This document shows, in pieces, positions 22,861 to 31,292 of a stretch of DNA of 32,828 nucleotides. The position numbers and the translations under genes were made by a program. Positions within the stretch are counted from its first letter, which is position 1. Each line of letters starts with the position of its first letter. This DNA is from Woeseiaceae bacterium (GTDB lineage: Bacteria > Pseudomonadota > Gammaproteobacteria > Steroidobacterales > Woeseiaceae). The stretch lies in assembly GCA_021773155.1 (NCBI GenBank), contig JAJFKQ010000098.1, positions 1 through 32,828 on the forward strand, in the 5' to 3' direction. The notes beneath the pieces are model-generated. The model ran no database searches. It was given only the letters and a program-made list of their open reading frames with translations, and was not told the DNA's origin.

Positions 22861-24021
22861 CAGGGTCTTCGCTCGACCAACGGACAGCGAACCGAATTTC
22901 TCGCGAATTTCGTCGACTGTTTCATCGATGACAGATGTGTCTTCAGAAACATCGTTGGCGAAAAGGTCGGGCTGCTCGGCGGGAGCAAGTTTGCCGCCAG
23001 CAACGCCGAGCAGCCGAATTCTGGCGCCCGGATTACTGGCGAGCCATGTAATCAACAGTTCACGCGCAACGGCATAGATCTGGTCTGTGCCGCTTGCCGG
23101 AGGCTTGATACTGCGTTGTCGCGTATATGTGGTGAAGTCTGCGCGACGAATTTTGATTTGCAACGTGCCGGCGGCGAGTGACGACTTGCGCAGGCGCGCA
23201 GCCGTGCGATCAGCCAGCCGCAACAGCTCGCGATTCATCTCGTCTGGTTTTGACAGGTCCTGGTCATAGGTTTCCTCAGCGCTGATCGATTTTTCCTCGC
23301 GACTGTGCACGACGGGGCGGTTGTCGATACCCGCAGCTCGATCCCTTGTTACTCTCGTGAATCGACCGAAGATGGGTTCGAGATAACGGTCAGTTGCACA
23401 GCGCAGGTCGCGCACGGTCGATACGTGAATCCCGTCCAGGCGTTTCAGCGTTTCCCGCCCGATGCCAGGAATGACGCGCACGGGCAACGGGTCGAGTTTT
23501 TCTTCGTAGAGATCGGGTGTGACTATCGTCAGGCCATCCGGCTTATCGAGGTCGGATGCAATCTTCGCGACCAGCTTGTTCTGTGCCACGCCCACTGACG
23601 CGGTCAATCCTGTGTCATCCAGTATGCGTTGCTTGATGTTGCCGGCAATTATCTCGGGTGCACCGAACAGCTTGACGCTCGCTGTCACATCAAGAAATGC
23701 CTCGTCAAGGGAGAGTCCTTCCACCAGCGGTGTGAACTCATGGAAGATTGCAAAGATCTTCCTGGAGGCTTCTTTATAGTGAGACATTCTCGGCTGCACG
23801 CGCATAAGATGATCGCAGCGTCGGATCGCTTCAGCCATGGGCATGGCAGAACGAATTCCGAACTTGCGTGCCTCGTAGCTGGCAGCTGCCACAACGCCAC
23901 GGTTTGTGCCGCCGCCGACAACTACCGGCAGTCCTTTCAGGTCGGGGTTGTCTCGCTGCTCGACGGACGCATAAAAGGCATCCATATCAACATGCAGAAT
24001 GCTGCGTGTTGACGGTTGCAT
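22849..24021 (-). CDS. dinB: DNA polymerase IV (Y-family)
   Basis: The 390-residue translesion polymerase has SILHVDMDAFYASVE (7-21; D12), the steric and primer-binding PVVVGG, and SLDEAFLDV (104-112; D106, E107), the catalytic acids. The helix-hairpin-helix region PVRVIPGIGRETLKRL and the little-finger domain follow. A beta-clamp binding motif QPDLF is visible near residue 345, but about 40 more residues come after it, whereas in E. coli the motif is at the extreme C-terminus. I chose the ATG at 24021 (MQPSTRS); a longer frame starting at 24153 would overlap ispA. It begins 4 bases after the ispA stop. Confidence 0.95.
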   Translation of the reverse strand: MQPSTRSILHVDMDAFYASVEQRDNPDLKGLPVVVGGGTNRGVVAAASYEARKFGIRSAMPMAEAIRRCDHLMRVQPRMSHYKEASRKIFAIFHEFTPLVEGLSLDEAFLDVTASVKLFGAPEIIAGNIKQRILDDTGLTASVGVAQNKLVAKIASDLDKPDGLTIVTPDLYEEKLDPLPVRVIPGIGRETLKRLDGIHVSTVRDLRCATDRYLEPIFGRFTRVTRDRAAGIDNRPVVHSREEKSISAEETYDQDLSKPDEMNRELLRLADRTAARLRKSSLAAGTLQIKIRRADFTTYTRQRSIKPPASGTDQIYAVARELLITWLASNPGARIRLLGVAGGKLAPAEQPDLFANDVSEDTSVIDETVDEIREKFGSLSVGRAKTLGKL

Positions 24022-24025
24022 GAGA

Positions 24026-24916
24026 TTATTGGCCGCGCTCGACGATATAGCGTGCGAGCCACTCCAGCGGTGCTGCGGATGCGCCGATTTGTGATAAGTC
24101 ATCCAGTGCCTCTGCGAGTAGTTCATCGCAGCGAGCTCGCGAGGCGGCAACACCGAACAAAGCCGGGTAAGTGGCCTTGTTCAAAGACGCATCAGAACCT
24201 GCGGGCTTGCCGATGACCTCTGTTTCCCCTTCCACGTCGAGGATGTCATCCTTGATCTGAAATGCAATGCCGATGCTTCGCCCAAAACGGTCCAGTGCGG
24301 CGGCATTCCCGGCGGGCAGGTTGTTGCTCAAGAAACAGGCTGAGACGATGGATGCGTGAATCAATGCGCCGGTCTTCAGAGCATACATGTGCTCAAGTTC
24401 ATCTGTGGAAAGTGCTGTGCCTTCGGCTGCAAGGTCGATCGATTGACCACCAGTCATTCCAATCGAACCACAGGCAGCGGTAATCAAGCGGACGAGTTCT
24501 ATTGCGGCGCCATCGGGTGCTCCGTCGACGTTCGCCAGCACCAGGAATGCGAGTGGTTGCAGCGCATCTGCCGCGAGGATCGCAGTTGCTTCGTCGTACT
24601 GCTTGTGAACAGTGGGTTTGCCGCGTCGCAGGTCGTCATCGTCCATGGCCGGCAGGTCGTCATGAACCAGAGAAAACGCATGGATCAGCTCAATTGCGAC
24701 AGCCGGCGTATCGAGCAGCTCAGGTTCGACGGAAAGACATTCACCCGCCGCATAGACCAGCAGTGGCCGTACTCGCTTGCCGCCATTCAGTACCGCGTAG
24801 CGCATCGCATCGTGCAGGCGCTGCGGGTTTCTGGTCGCCAGGGGCAATGCCGCATCCAGCCCTGCATTGACACGGGCTGTGTAAGCGGCGATGCGATCTT
24901 TGAAAGCGTGAGGCAA
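24026..24916 (-). CDS. ispA: Farnesyl diphosphate synthase (short-chain prenyltransferase)
   Basis: IspA condenses DMAPP and IPP to geranyl and farnesyl diphosphate, the precursors of quinone side chains and undecaprenyl phosphate. The 296-residue product has GGKRVRP (45-51), the first Asp-rich motif DDLPAMDDDD (86-95, with the two-residue insert of bacterial FPP synthases), RRGKPTVHK, GGQSIDL (156-162) and the second motif DDILD (223-227). The start is TTG at 24916; AGG lies about 8 bases upstream, and no ATG or GTG gives the family N-terminus. It is divergent from the mevalonate genes, which would supply its substrates, and is followed by dinB. Confidence 0.94.
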   Translation of the reverse strand: MPHAFKDRIAAYTARVNAGLDAALPLATRNPQRLHDAMRYAVLNGGKRVRPLLVYAAGECLSVEPELLDTPAVAIELIHAFSLVHDDLPAMDDDDLRRGKPTVHKQYDEATAILAADALQPLAFLVLANVDGAPDGAAIELVRLITAACGSIGMTGGQSIDLAAEGTALSTDELEHMYALKTGALIHASIVSACFLSNNLPAGNAAALDRFGRSIGIAFQIKDDILDVEGETEVIGKPAGSDASLNKATYPALFGVAASRARCDELLAEALDDLSQIGASAAPLEWLARYIVERGQ

Positions 24917-24984
24917 GGTAAAACCTGGAATCGGGCCGTGTAGCGTACACGGAATTCAGCCGATGTGCGCGGCTCCTACTGGGC

Positions 24985-24990
24985 TATAAT
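24985..24990 (+). promoter_or_regulatory. Putative -10 element for the mevalonate operon
   Basis: A perfect TATAAT lies 40 bases before the mvaD ATG, in the 114-bp divergent gap to ispA. The sequence 17 bases upstream (GATGTG) is a poor -35, so an activator or extended contacts may be needed. No operator-like palindrome is evident. AGGA (25018-25021) is a possible RBS for mvaD, 9 bases before the ATG. Confidence 0.45.
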
Positions 24991-25030
24991 TCGCGTCCTT
25001 TACTGGCTCGAAAGATCAGGAACCAAGCAC

Positions 25031-25993
25031 ATGCAGGCGACGGCAATTGCACAGCCGAACATTGCGCTCATCAAGTACTGGGGCAAGCGTGACGTCGAAC
25101 GGAATCTGCCGGCGGTCGGCTCGATTTCGGTCACATTGCGCGAGCTGCATACCGAAGTCAGTGTTGCATTGAGCTCCGATCTGCGAAGCGACGAATTGTT
25201 CGTGAATGGTGAGGAGAGCCAGCCGTTGCTGCCGCGGATCAGCCGCTGCCTGGATAATGTCATCGGCACGCAGCGTTTACGCGCGAGAATCACAAGTCGA
25301 AGCAACTTCCCGATAGCCGCAGGACTGGCTTCCTCCGCATCCGCATTCGCTGCGACAACGGTGGCTGCCGCCAGCGCTGCGGACCTGTCATTTAGCACCG
25401 AAGAACTGGCGCGACTCGCCGGGCAGGCATCCGGATCAGCGGCGAGATCGTTATATGGCGGATTCGTCGAGCTAAGAAACTCAGGCGACACCATAAAGCT
25501 GGCGGCACTACGCGAGGTTGATTCCTGGCCGCTGCAGGTTGTTGTGGCAATAACCGAAACCGGACCGAAGCCAACCGGCTCGACGGAGGCGATGGAAATA
25601 TCTCGCGAGACTTCACCTTTTTACACCAGCTGGATTGAGCAGCAGGACCAGGATCTGGAAATTGCGCGGACGGCCATCCTGCAGCGGGACTTCGCACAGC
25701 TCGCGACTGTTGCCGAACACAATTGCCTGAAGATGCATTCGGTCATGTGGGCATCTCGCCCACCGATGGTCTATTGGAATTCGGCAACGATGCGTTGCAT
25801 GCAAACAGTGCGGCAACTGCAAACAGAAGGGTGCCAGGTATTTTTTACGATCGATGCGGGTCCGCAAGTTAAAGCGGTGTGTTTGCCGGAGGATGCCGAG
25901 GCAGTGAGCAAGGCACTCGCTGAGACGCCCGGTGTGCAGGAAATAATGATGAGTGGCCTGGGTTCCGCGGCTCGACTGGTCGACAAAACGTGA
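25031..25993 (+). CDS. mvaD: Diphosphomevalonate decarboxylase
   Basis: MvaD makes IPP from mevalonate 5-diphosphate with ATP. The 320-residue GHMP-family product begins MQATAIAQPNIALIKYWGKRD, as the family does. It has SNFPIAAGLASSASAFAA (91-108) as phosphate-binding loop, SGSAARSLYGGFVEL, MHSVMWASRPPMVYW, and FTIDAGPQVK with the catalytic Asp. The usual Asn after the Pro of that motif is Gln here. I chose the ATG at 25031; the frame opens at 24965 but those residues are not family-like. It is the first gene of the mevalonate operon and overlaps the next gene by 4 bases (GTGA). Confidence 0.94.
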   Translation: MQATAIAQPNIALIKYWGKRDVERNLPAVGSISVTLRELHTEVSVALSSDLRSDELFVNGEESQPLLPRISRCLDNVIGTQRLRARITSRSNFPIAAGLASSASAFAATTVAAASAADLSFSTEELARLAGQASGSAARSLYGGFVELRNSGDTIKLAALREVDSWPLQVVVAITETGPKPTGSTEAMEISRETSPFYTSWIEQQDQDLEIARTAILQRDFAQLATVAEHNCLKMHSVMWASRPPMVYWNSATMRCMQTVRQLQTEGCQVFFTIDAGPQVKAVCLPEDAEAVSKALAETPGVQEIMMSGLGSAARLVDKT

Positions 25994-26973
25994 CAAACAA
26001 AATATCAGCCAGCGCGCCGGGCAAGGTCGTGCTGAGTGGCGAGTACGCCGTACTCGACGGCGCTCCAGCGATTTGCATGGCGGTTAACCGACGCGCGCGT
26101 GCAGAGATTTCGGATATCGATTCCGACTACAGTGAAGTCAGGGCTCCCGGTTTCACCGACATCGTTGGCCGATTCAAATCGAACGATGGCGGCATCCAGT
26201 GGCAGGACGGGCAAGCGTCTTTTGGGGTCGTGGATGCGGTCTTAGGTGCAGCGGGTCTTGAACAGACAGCTGCGAAGCGCATTATTCTGAATACGAGCGA
26301 ATTTGTCGACGCTGCAACGCAGCGGAAAATAGGCATTGGTTCAAGCGCTGCTATCACCGTTGCGTTTTGTGCGGCTGCAGTCAATTCGGCTGACGTTGCC
26401 GCGCTGGCAACGCTCGCACAAGGCGCGCATGCGAACCTGCAGGGCGGGACCGGTAGCGGAGTGGATGTCGCATGTAGCCTGTCAGGTGGACTGATCGAGT
26501 ACCGCATGCAGGGTGCGTTGGTTACGGCACTGAAATGGCCTGAAGGTTTGTCATATCGCCTGCTTTGGACCGGCGTTGCGGCCAGTACACGCGAGAAACT
26601 GTCAAAACTGGCGGCGAGTATTAGTAAGCCGTCTCGGACAGCTCTGTTCGGCGCAGCCGAAGGTCTGGCACTGGCCTGGCGGAGTAACGACGCCCAACAA
26701 GTTATTGCAGAGTATCGGGACTACTGCCGGCAGCTGTACAAGTTCAGTGTCGATCACGACCTGGGAATTTTCGACGCCGGTCACGCAGCGCTTTGGCATG
26801 CGGCGAGCGCTGCTGGCCTCACCTACAAACCCTGCGGTGCCGGCGGTGGTGATATCGGTATCCTGATGGGGACGGATATCGCAGAATTGAATGCATTTAC
26901 CGGCAAGTACTCGACGAATTGCTCGGTGCTCGATTGTGAGATGAGCCCGACGGGCGTTAGGATTGACGCATGA
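25990..26973 (+). CDS. Phosphomevalonate kinase (GHMP family)
   Basis: This 327-residue kinase would convert phosphomevalonate to mevalonate diphosphate. It has ISASAPGKVVLSGEYAVLDG (5-24), characteristic of PMK rather than mevalonate kinase. It also has GIGSSAAITVAF (115-126), GTGSGVDVACSLSGG with the catalytic-region Asp, and PCGAGGGDIGI near 281-291. The start is GTG at 25990, overlapping mvaD by 4 bases, and the stop overlaps the next gene by 4 bases (ATGA). A separate mevalonate kinase domain is present in the next gene, so the phosphomevalonate assignment completes the classical pathway. Sequence alone does not exclude overlapping substrate use. Confidence 0.87.
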   Translation: MTNKISASAPGKVVLSGEYAVLDGAPAICMAVNRRARAEISDIDSDYSEVRAPGFTDIVGRFKSNDGGIQWQDGQASFGVVDAVLGAAGLEQTAAKRIILNTSEFVDAATQRKIGIGSSAAITVAFCAAAVNSADVAALATLAQGAHANLQGGTGSGVDVACSLSGGLIEYRMQGALVTALKWPEGLSYRLLWTGVAASTREKLSKLAASISKPSRTALFGAAEGLALAWRSNDAQQVIAEYRDYCRQLYKFSVDHDLGIFDAGHAALWHAASAAGLTYKPCGAGGGDIGILMGTDIAELNAFTGKYSTNCSVLDCEMSPTGVRIDA

Positions 26974-29201
26974 GCAATTCGCGACTCTCGGGGCTGTACA
27001 AGCTCAGCGTTTCTGAACGTATAGACCAACTCGAAAATCTGGGTTGGCTGGCATCTGATGCTGCTCGCGACTTGCGCGCAGGACGCCAGGTGATCTCTGC
27101 CATTGCGGCAGACAAGATAATTGAGAATGTCATTGGCGTATTCGGACTGCCATTGGCGATCGCGCCAAACTTTATCGTCAACGAACGTGAGTGCGTTGTG
27201 CCGCTGGTTGTCGAGGAGCCATCTATCGTTGCTGCGCTGAGTAGTGCCGCCGCCTTGGCGCGGTCCACTGGCGGATTCTCGGCAACACTCAGTGAGTCCT
27301 TGCTGGCGGGGCAAATTCACATTGTCGGCGTTGCAGATGTCGATGCGGCGATATCGCTGTTACGTGATGCTGCCGGTGAGCTTGTCAGCACTGCCAACGG
27401 TGTCCATCCACGCTTGCTGGCACGCGGTGGCGGTGTCCGTGATGTCGAGTTTCGGGCGTTGCAACTTGAGGATGGATCGCCACTGATCGCTACCCATGTG
27501 CTGGTTGATACTTGCGATGCCATGGGCGCGAACCTTACGAATACGATCTGCGAATCGATCGCGCCCAGAGTCGCGGAAATTTGTGGCGGCGACATTGCTC
27601 TCAGAATCCTCTCGAACCTGGCTGATAGATCAGTATGTAATGCGACGGTTCGCTATGCAGTCGATGATCTTGCCAACGACTCGATGAGCGGCGAAACGGT
27701 CCGGGACCGAATCGTGCTAGCCAGTGATATCGCGATTGTTGATCCTCATCGAGCTGCGACACACAACAAGGGTGTTATGAATGGTATTGACGCACTTGCA
27801 ATTGCGACGGGTAACGACTGGCGGGCGATCGAGGCAGGCGCACATGCGTTTGCTGTTCGTAATGGTGAATACTCTTCGCTGACCCGGTGGTCGGTCGCTG
27901 ACAATGGCGATCTGGTGGGTGAAATCGCGGTGCCGCTGAAACCGGGCATCGTCGGCGGAACGTTGTCATCAAATCCCGCCGCGGCATTGGGACTCGTGAT
28001 TGCCGGTGTGCAATCAGCGGCACAGTTGGCCGAGTTGATGGCCGCAGTGGGACTGGCGCAGAACTTCGCCGCGTTGCGGGCGTTGGTGACCAAGGGCATT
28101 CAGGAAGGACACATGCGATTGCATGCGCGCAGTATTGCAACGGCAGCCGGCACACCAGCTGACCGACTCGATGAGATTGTTGACAGAATGGTTGCCAGCG
28201 GCGATGTAAAAGACTGGAAAGCAGCGGAAATACTTGGCAAGCCGGATGGTTCCGATACCGATGATCAGGCTGCCGTAGCGACGGCAGCGGGTAAGGTTAT
28301 TTTGTTCGGTGAGCATGCGGTCGTCTATGGACGGTATGCACTTGCTGTTCCGGTCGCGGATGCCGTACGAGCAGCCGTAACACCATGCGATGAAAGTACG
28401 ACACTTGTGGTGAAAGACTGGGGCCTGCATAGCACGGTGGACCGTGAAAGCACCGATGGTATCGATGCTGCTGTAAATTTGATTCTTGAAGAGCTCAGTG
28501 TCGGCGATAAGAATTTCAGTATCAGCGTTACGTCCAGCCTGCCGCGCGGTATGGGTTTGGGATCATCGGCGGCACTTGCCGTGGCGATTACTCGTGCTGT
28601 GGCGCGGTGTGTCGGCACAGAAGTTACTGACGAGCGAGTTAACGCGATCGCCTTCGCTTGCGAAAAACTTGCTCACGGTACGCCGTCTGGAATCGACAAC
28701 ACTCTGTCCTGCTATAGCGAGCCCATGTTATTTCGGAATTCAGGTTCGCTCGAGATTCAGACCCTGCAACTTGAGGAATTTCCGCCGCTCGTCATCGGCC
28801 TTAGCCACGCAGCGGGGCCGACGCACGAACAGGTGGCAGGAGTCAGGTCACGGTTCGATCAGGACGCACGACGTTATGAATTGCTGTTCGACCAGATCGA
28901 CGAGATCAGCCAGTCAGGCGCAAAAGCGCTACTGGCGCGGCAATACGACAAGCTGGGTCGGTTGATGAATGTCTGCCATGGCCTGTTGAACGCAATCGAG
29001 GTATCAACACCCGACCTTGAGAATATGGTTGCAATCGCCCGCCAGAATGGCGCGCTTGGTGCCAAGCTGACCGGGGCAGGTGGCGGCGGCTCAATAGTGG
29101 CTCTCTGCCCGGGGGCAGAAGACCAGGTGCGAGCCGCGCTGCATCAGGCGGGCTACAGTACATTGCGGTCCAGTACGCCCAAAGGAGACTCCGTTGAGTG
29201 A
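26970..29201 (+). CDS. Fused HMG-CoA reductase (class II) and mevalonate kinase
   Basis: A single 743-residue frame carries two consecutive pathway enzymes. Residues about 1-428 are a class II HMG-CoA reductase. The catalytic residues fall at Glu83 (VEEPS), Lys267 (HNKGVMNGID), Asp283 (TGND) and His381 (EGHMRLHAR), the same numbers as in the Pseudomonas mevalonii enzyme; DAMGAN (183-188) is the cofactor motif. A short linker (about 428-436, SDTDDQAAV) leads to a mevalonate kinase (about 437-740) with AAGKVILFGEHAVVYG, GLGSSAA (529-535), PSGIDN (D576) and KLTGAGGGGS (699-708). Both halves look intact. It would make mevalonate and phosphorylate it at once. There is no internal stop, and the kinase half has no obvious separate start. 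NADH or NADPH preference is not decided. Confidence 0.93.
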   Translation: MSNSRLSGLYKLSVSERIDQLENLGWLASDAARDLRAGRQVISAIAADKIIENVIGVFGLPLAIAPNFIVNERECVVPLVVEEPSIVAALSSAAALARSTGGFSATLSESLLAGQIHIVGVADVDAAISLLRDAAGELVSTANGVHPRLLARGGGVRDVEFRALQLEDGSPLIATHVLVDTCDAMGANLTNTICESIAPRVAEICGGDIALRILSNLADRSVCNATVRYAVDDLANDSMSGETVRDRIVLASDIAIVDPHRAATHNKGVMNGIDALAIATGNDWRAIEAGAHAFAVRNGEYSSLTRWSVADNGDLVGEIAVPLKPGIVGGTLSSNPAAALGLVIAGVQSAAQLAELMAAVGLAQNFAALRALVTKGIQEGHMRLHARSIATAAGTPADRLDEIVDRMVASGDVKDWKAAEILGKPDGSDTDDQAAVATAAGKVILFGEHAVVYGRYALAVPVADAVRAAVTPCDESTTLVVKDWGLHSTVDRESTDGIDAAVNLILEELSVGDKNFSISVTSSLPRGMGLGSSAALAVAITRAVARCVGTEVTDERVNAIAFACEKLAHGTPSGIDNTLSCYSEPMLFRNSGSLEIQTLQLEEFPPLVIGLSHAAGPTHEQVAGVRSRFDQDARRYELLFDQIDEISQSGAKALLARQYDKLGRLMNVCHGLLNAIEVSTPDLENMVAIARQNGALGAKLTGAGGGGSIVALCPGAEDQVRAALHQAGYSTLRSSTPKGDSVE

Positions 29202-29763
29202 TTTTCACCGAACCGTTTCGTCGGAGAGCGAGGAGCTCATACTGGTTGATTCGGGCGATAATGAAATCGGCTACCGATCGAAGGCGGATTGCCATGACGG
29301 GGGCGGTATCTTGCACCGAGCTTTTTCGCTGTTTCTGTTCAATGCAGACGGCGAATTGTTGCTGCAGCAACGAGCTGTAGCGAAGCGACTGTGGCCCGGG
29401 TTCTGGTCAAATAGTTGTTGTAGCCATCCGCGGCGCGGTGAATCTTTACAGACAGCGACAATGCGACGCCTGGACGATGAACTCAATATCGCGGCGGAAC
29501 TCGAATTCGTTTATCACTTTTGCTATCAGGCCGAATTCGATAATGCCGGCTCGGAGAACGAGCTGTGTCATGTGTTTCTCGGCAAGGTAGACGGCGAACC
29601 GCGCCCGAACGACAGTGAAATCGCGAGTATCCGATTTATTTCAGCGGATGATCTCAGCGCCGAACTTGCCGCACACCCACAGCGGTTCACTCCCTGGTTC
29701 ATTAAGGAGTGGCGAGCATTGAGAGAGGTTTACGCGGGGCAGTTGGCCCGTTACGCAATATAG
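29194..29763 (+). CDS. idi: Isopentenyl-diphosphate delta-isomerase, type I
   Basis: Idi interconverts IPP and DMAPP, which is needed when IPP comes only from mevalonate. The 189-residue Nudix-fold protein has GGGILHRAFSLFLFN, WSNSCCSHPRRGE with the catalytic Cys, the RRLDDEL stretch of the Nudix-like helix, and YHFCYQAEF … SENELCHVFLG with the catalytic Glu. These match the type I enzyme (E. coli Idi, about 182 residues). The start is TTG at 29194, decided by AAAGGAG at 29181-29187 and an 8-base overlap with the fusion gene. The last 13 bases overlap the convergent HMG-CoA synthase gene. Confidence 0.93.
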   Translation: MSDFHRTVSSESEELILVDSGDNEIGYRSKADCHDGGGILHRAFSLFLFNADGELLLQQRAVAKRLWPGFWSNSCCSHPRRGESLQTATMRRLDDELNIAAELEFVYHFCYQAEFDNAGSENELCHVFLGKVDGEPRPNDSEIASIRFISADDLSAELAAHPQRFTPWFIKEWRALREVYAGQLARYAI

Positions 29764-31235
29764 CGATAGTACTCGATGCCCAGATCGGCGAAGTGACGGT
29801 CGTCACTAACTCCGACGTGGTCGATGACGAATTCGTTTCGGGCGACGTAATCCAGACCATCAACGCGTCGCCCGTCGTGCAGTGCTTCGTACTGTTGACG
29901 GTCGAGATCCAGCGTCAATTTCATGGCGTCCGCGAAGTGAATTTTCGCAGCGGCTTCGCGCCAGTTTTCTGCCATGAAAAACGGAATTACCTCGGCAGCA
30001 TCACCGCTGCCGTAGCCCAGTGTCAGCACTTCTTCGCCCGCTGACAGCGAGTTTTCTTCGAGAGCCTGTTCAAATCCTGCCGCCATCCAGGCAGGCAGCG
30101 CTGCGGTATACAGATTGCCAAGGTCGAGCATCGTGTCGCTGCCCAGTCGCAGCTTGTCGAGGATTTCACAACGATAATGACGTGAAGCCCGGAACGTTCT
30201 GAGAACGGCCATCGACAAAGGGTAAGCCTCGAATTGCAGACGTTCGGGCTCCGCCAGATTGGAAACGTCAGGTTTGCTGATCATCTCAGCGAGCACGGCA
30301 TCGACATCGACGCCCGCTTCGTAACAGTAGGACGCGAGTTCAGCGCGATCTTCGGCATTGCCTTGTGCGAGCGCGAATAAATAGGAGACCGCCCAACCGG
30401 TTTCCGGCATGCGGCGGTAAGGTCGATGCAGAAACAGGGTGCGTAGTGAGCGCAGGTGCTCTATAGAATTGAGGGCGCGTTTCTCATACATGTCATTCAG
30501 AGCATGCAGAGTTTCGTCGATGTAACAGGTGGTCGAATACTTGCCGTTAAAAATCGGAAAGTCCTGGACCTGATGTGATTCGGTGCGATCCTGGCCGCAG
30601 AAACGCAGCATCGGCTTGCGAAAATCCATGATGCGATAGTCAGACGCTGAGCCGGAGGCAACCAGATCAACGACGGCGAGTTGCGGATCTTCTTCGAGCA
30701 GCATTGCGACTGCGCCAGCACCCTGCGTGGGCTCGCCAGAGCTGCCGCGCGCGTATTCGGCGATGTCGGCGCAAACGACAATTGCCTGACTACCGGCGCC
30801 GTCGAGAGCAAGGTGGCGGATAGCCCCTTTCATGCCGTAGACGCCGCCAAGGCAAGCGTGTTTGAACTCCGGAACCTCACAACTGCGGGAGATCGGTGCT
30901 TTGCCACGCGCCACAAGCGCCTGGTCGACCATGCCTTTTACGATGATCGCGCCAGCAGAGTTGTCAGTGCTCGATTCGGTGCCGAGACCAAGGAATTTCA
31001 CACGGCTGGGGTCGATGTCATATTGGTCGATCAGCCGGATAACGGCGTTTGCCGCCATCGTGTAAACACTGTGATTCGGCCCGCGAACGCGGAAGCTGCG
31101 CCCCACAATCTCACGAATTTTCGGCCATTGACTGCCTGTCCAGTCGCACCAGTCTTCCAGCCACACGCGATACGGCGGTATGTAGGCCGCCAGGCCGCTG
31201 ATTCCGATGAGTTTCTTGTGTTTGGATTGATTCAT
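29751..31235 (-). CDS. mvaS: Hydroxymethylglutaryl-CoA synthase
   Basis: HMG-CoA synthase joins acetyl-CoA and acetoacetyl-CoA, the entry step of the mevalonate pathway. The 494-residue thiolase-fold protein has the likely catalytic Glu87 in LGTESSTDNSAG, Cys128 in FKHACLGG and His270 in FLHRPYRRM. The canonical ACYGG around the cysteine is ACLGG here. It is longer than typical bacterial MvaS (about 390). The C-terminal half (DTMLDLGNLYTAALPAWM, LTLGYGSGDAAEVIPF) is still family-like. It is the only pathway gene on the minus strand and converges on idi with a 13-base overlap. PksG-type beta-branching synthases are related, but the mevalonate context makes MvaS the better call. Confidence 0.87.
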   Translation of the reverse strand: MNQSKHKKLIGISGLAAYIPPYRVWLEDWCDWTGSQWPKIREIVGRSFRVRGPNHSVYTMAANAVIRLIDQYDIDPSRVKFLGLGTESSTDNSAGAIIVKGMVDQALVARGKAPISRSCEVPEFKHACLGGVYGMKGAIRHLALDGAGSQAIVVCADIAEYARGSSGEPTQGAGAVAMLLEEDPQLAVVDLVASGSASDYRIMDFRKPMLRFCGQDRTESHQVQDFPIFNGKYSTTCYIDETLHALNDMYEKRALNSIEHLRSLRTLFLHRPYRRMPETGWAVSYLFALAQGNAEDRAELASYCYEAGVDVDAVLAEMISKPDVSNLAEPERLQFEAYPLSMAVLRTFRASRHYRCEILDKLRLGSDTMLDLGNLYTAALPAWMAAGFEQALEENSLSAGEEVLTLGYGSGDAAEVIPFFMAENWREAAAKIHFADAMKLTLDLDRQQYEALHDGRRVDGLDYVARNEFVIDHVGVSDDRHFADLGIEYYRYIA

Positions 31236-31292
31236 GAGTGATGTCTGCTTAGCCCGGCGATTCTAGTGTCCCCGAGCGTTTCGCTCAACTGT

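Noticed and set aside
29751-31235. Assigning the synthase to polyketide beta-branching (PksG type)
   Set aside because: There are no acyl-carrier protein or enoyl-CoA hydratase-like genes nearby, and a complete mevalonate set adjoins it.
31274-31286. Hairpin GAGCG-TTT-CGCTC after the DUF4399 gene as a terminator
   Set aside because: The 5-bp stem is not followed by a T-run on either strand, so termination cannot be claimed.
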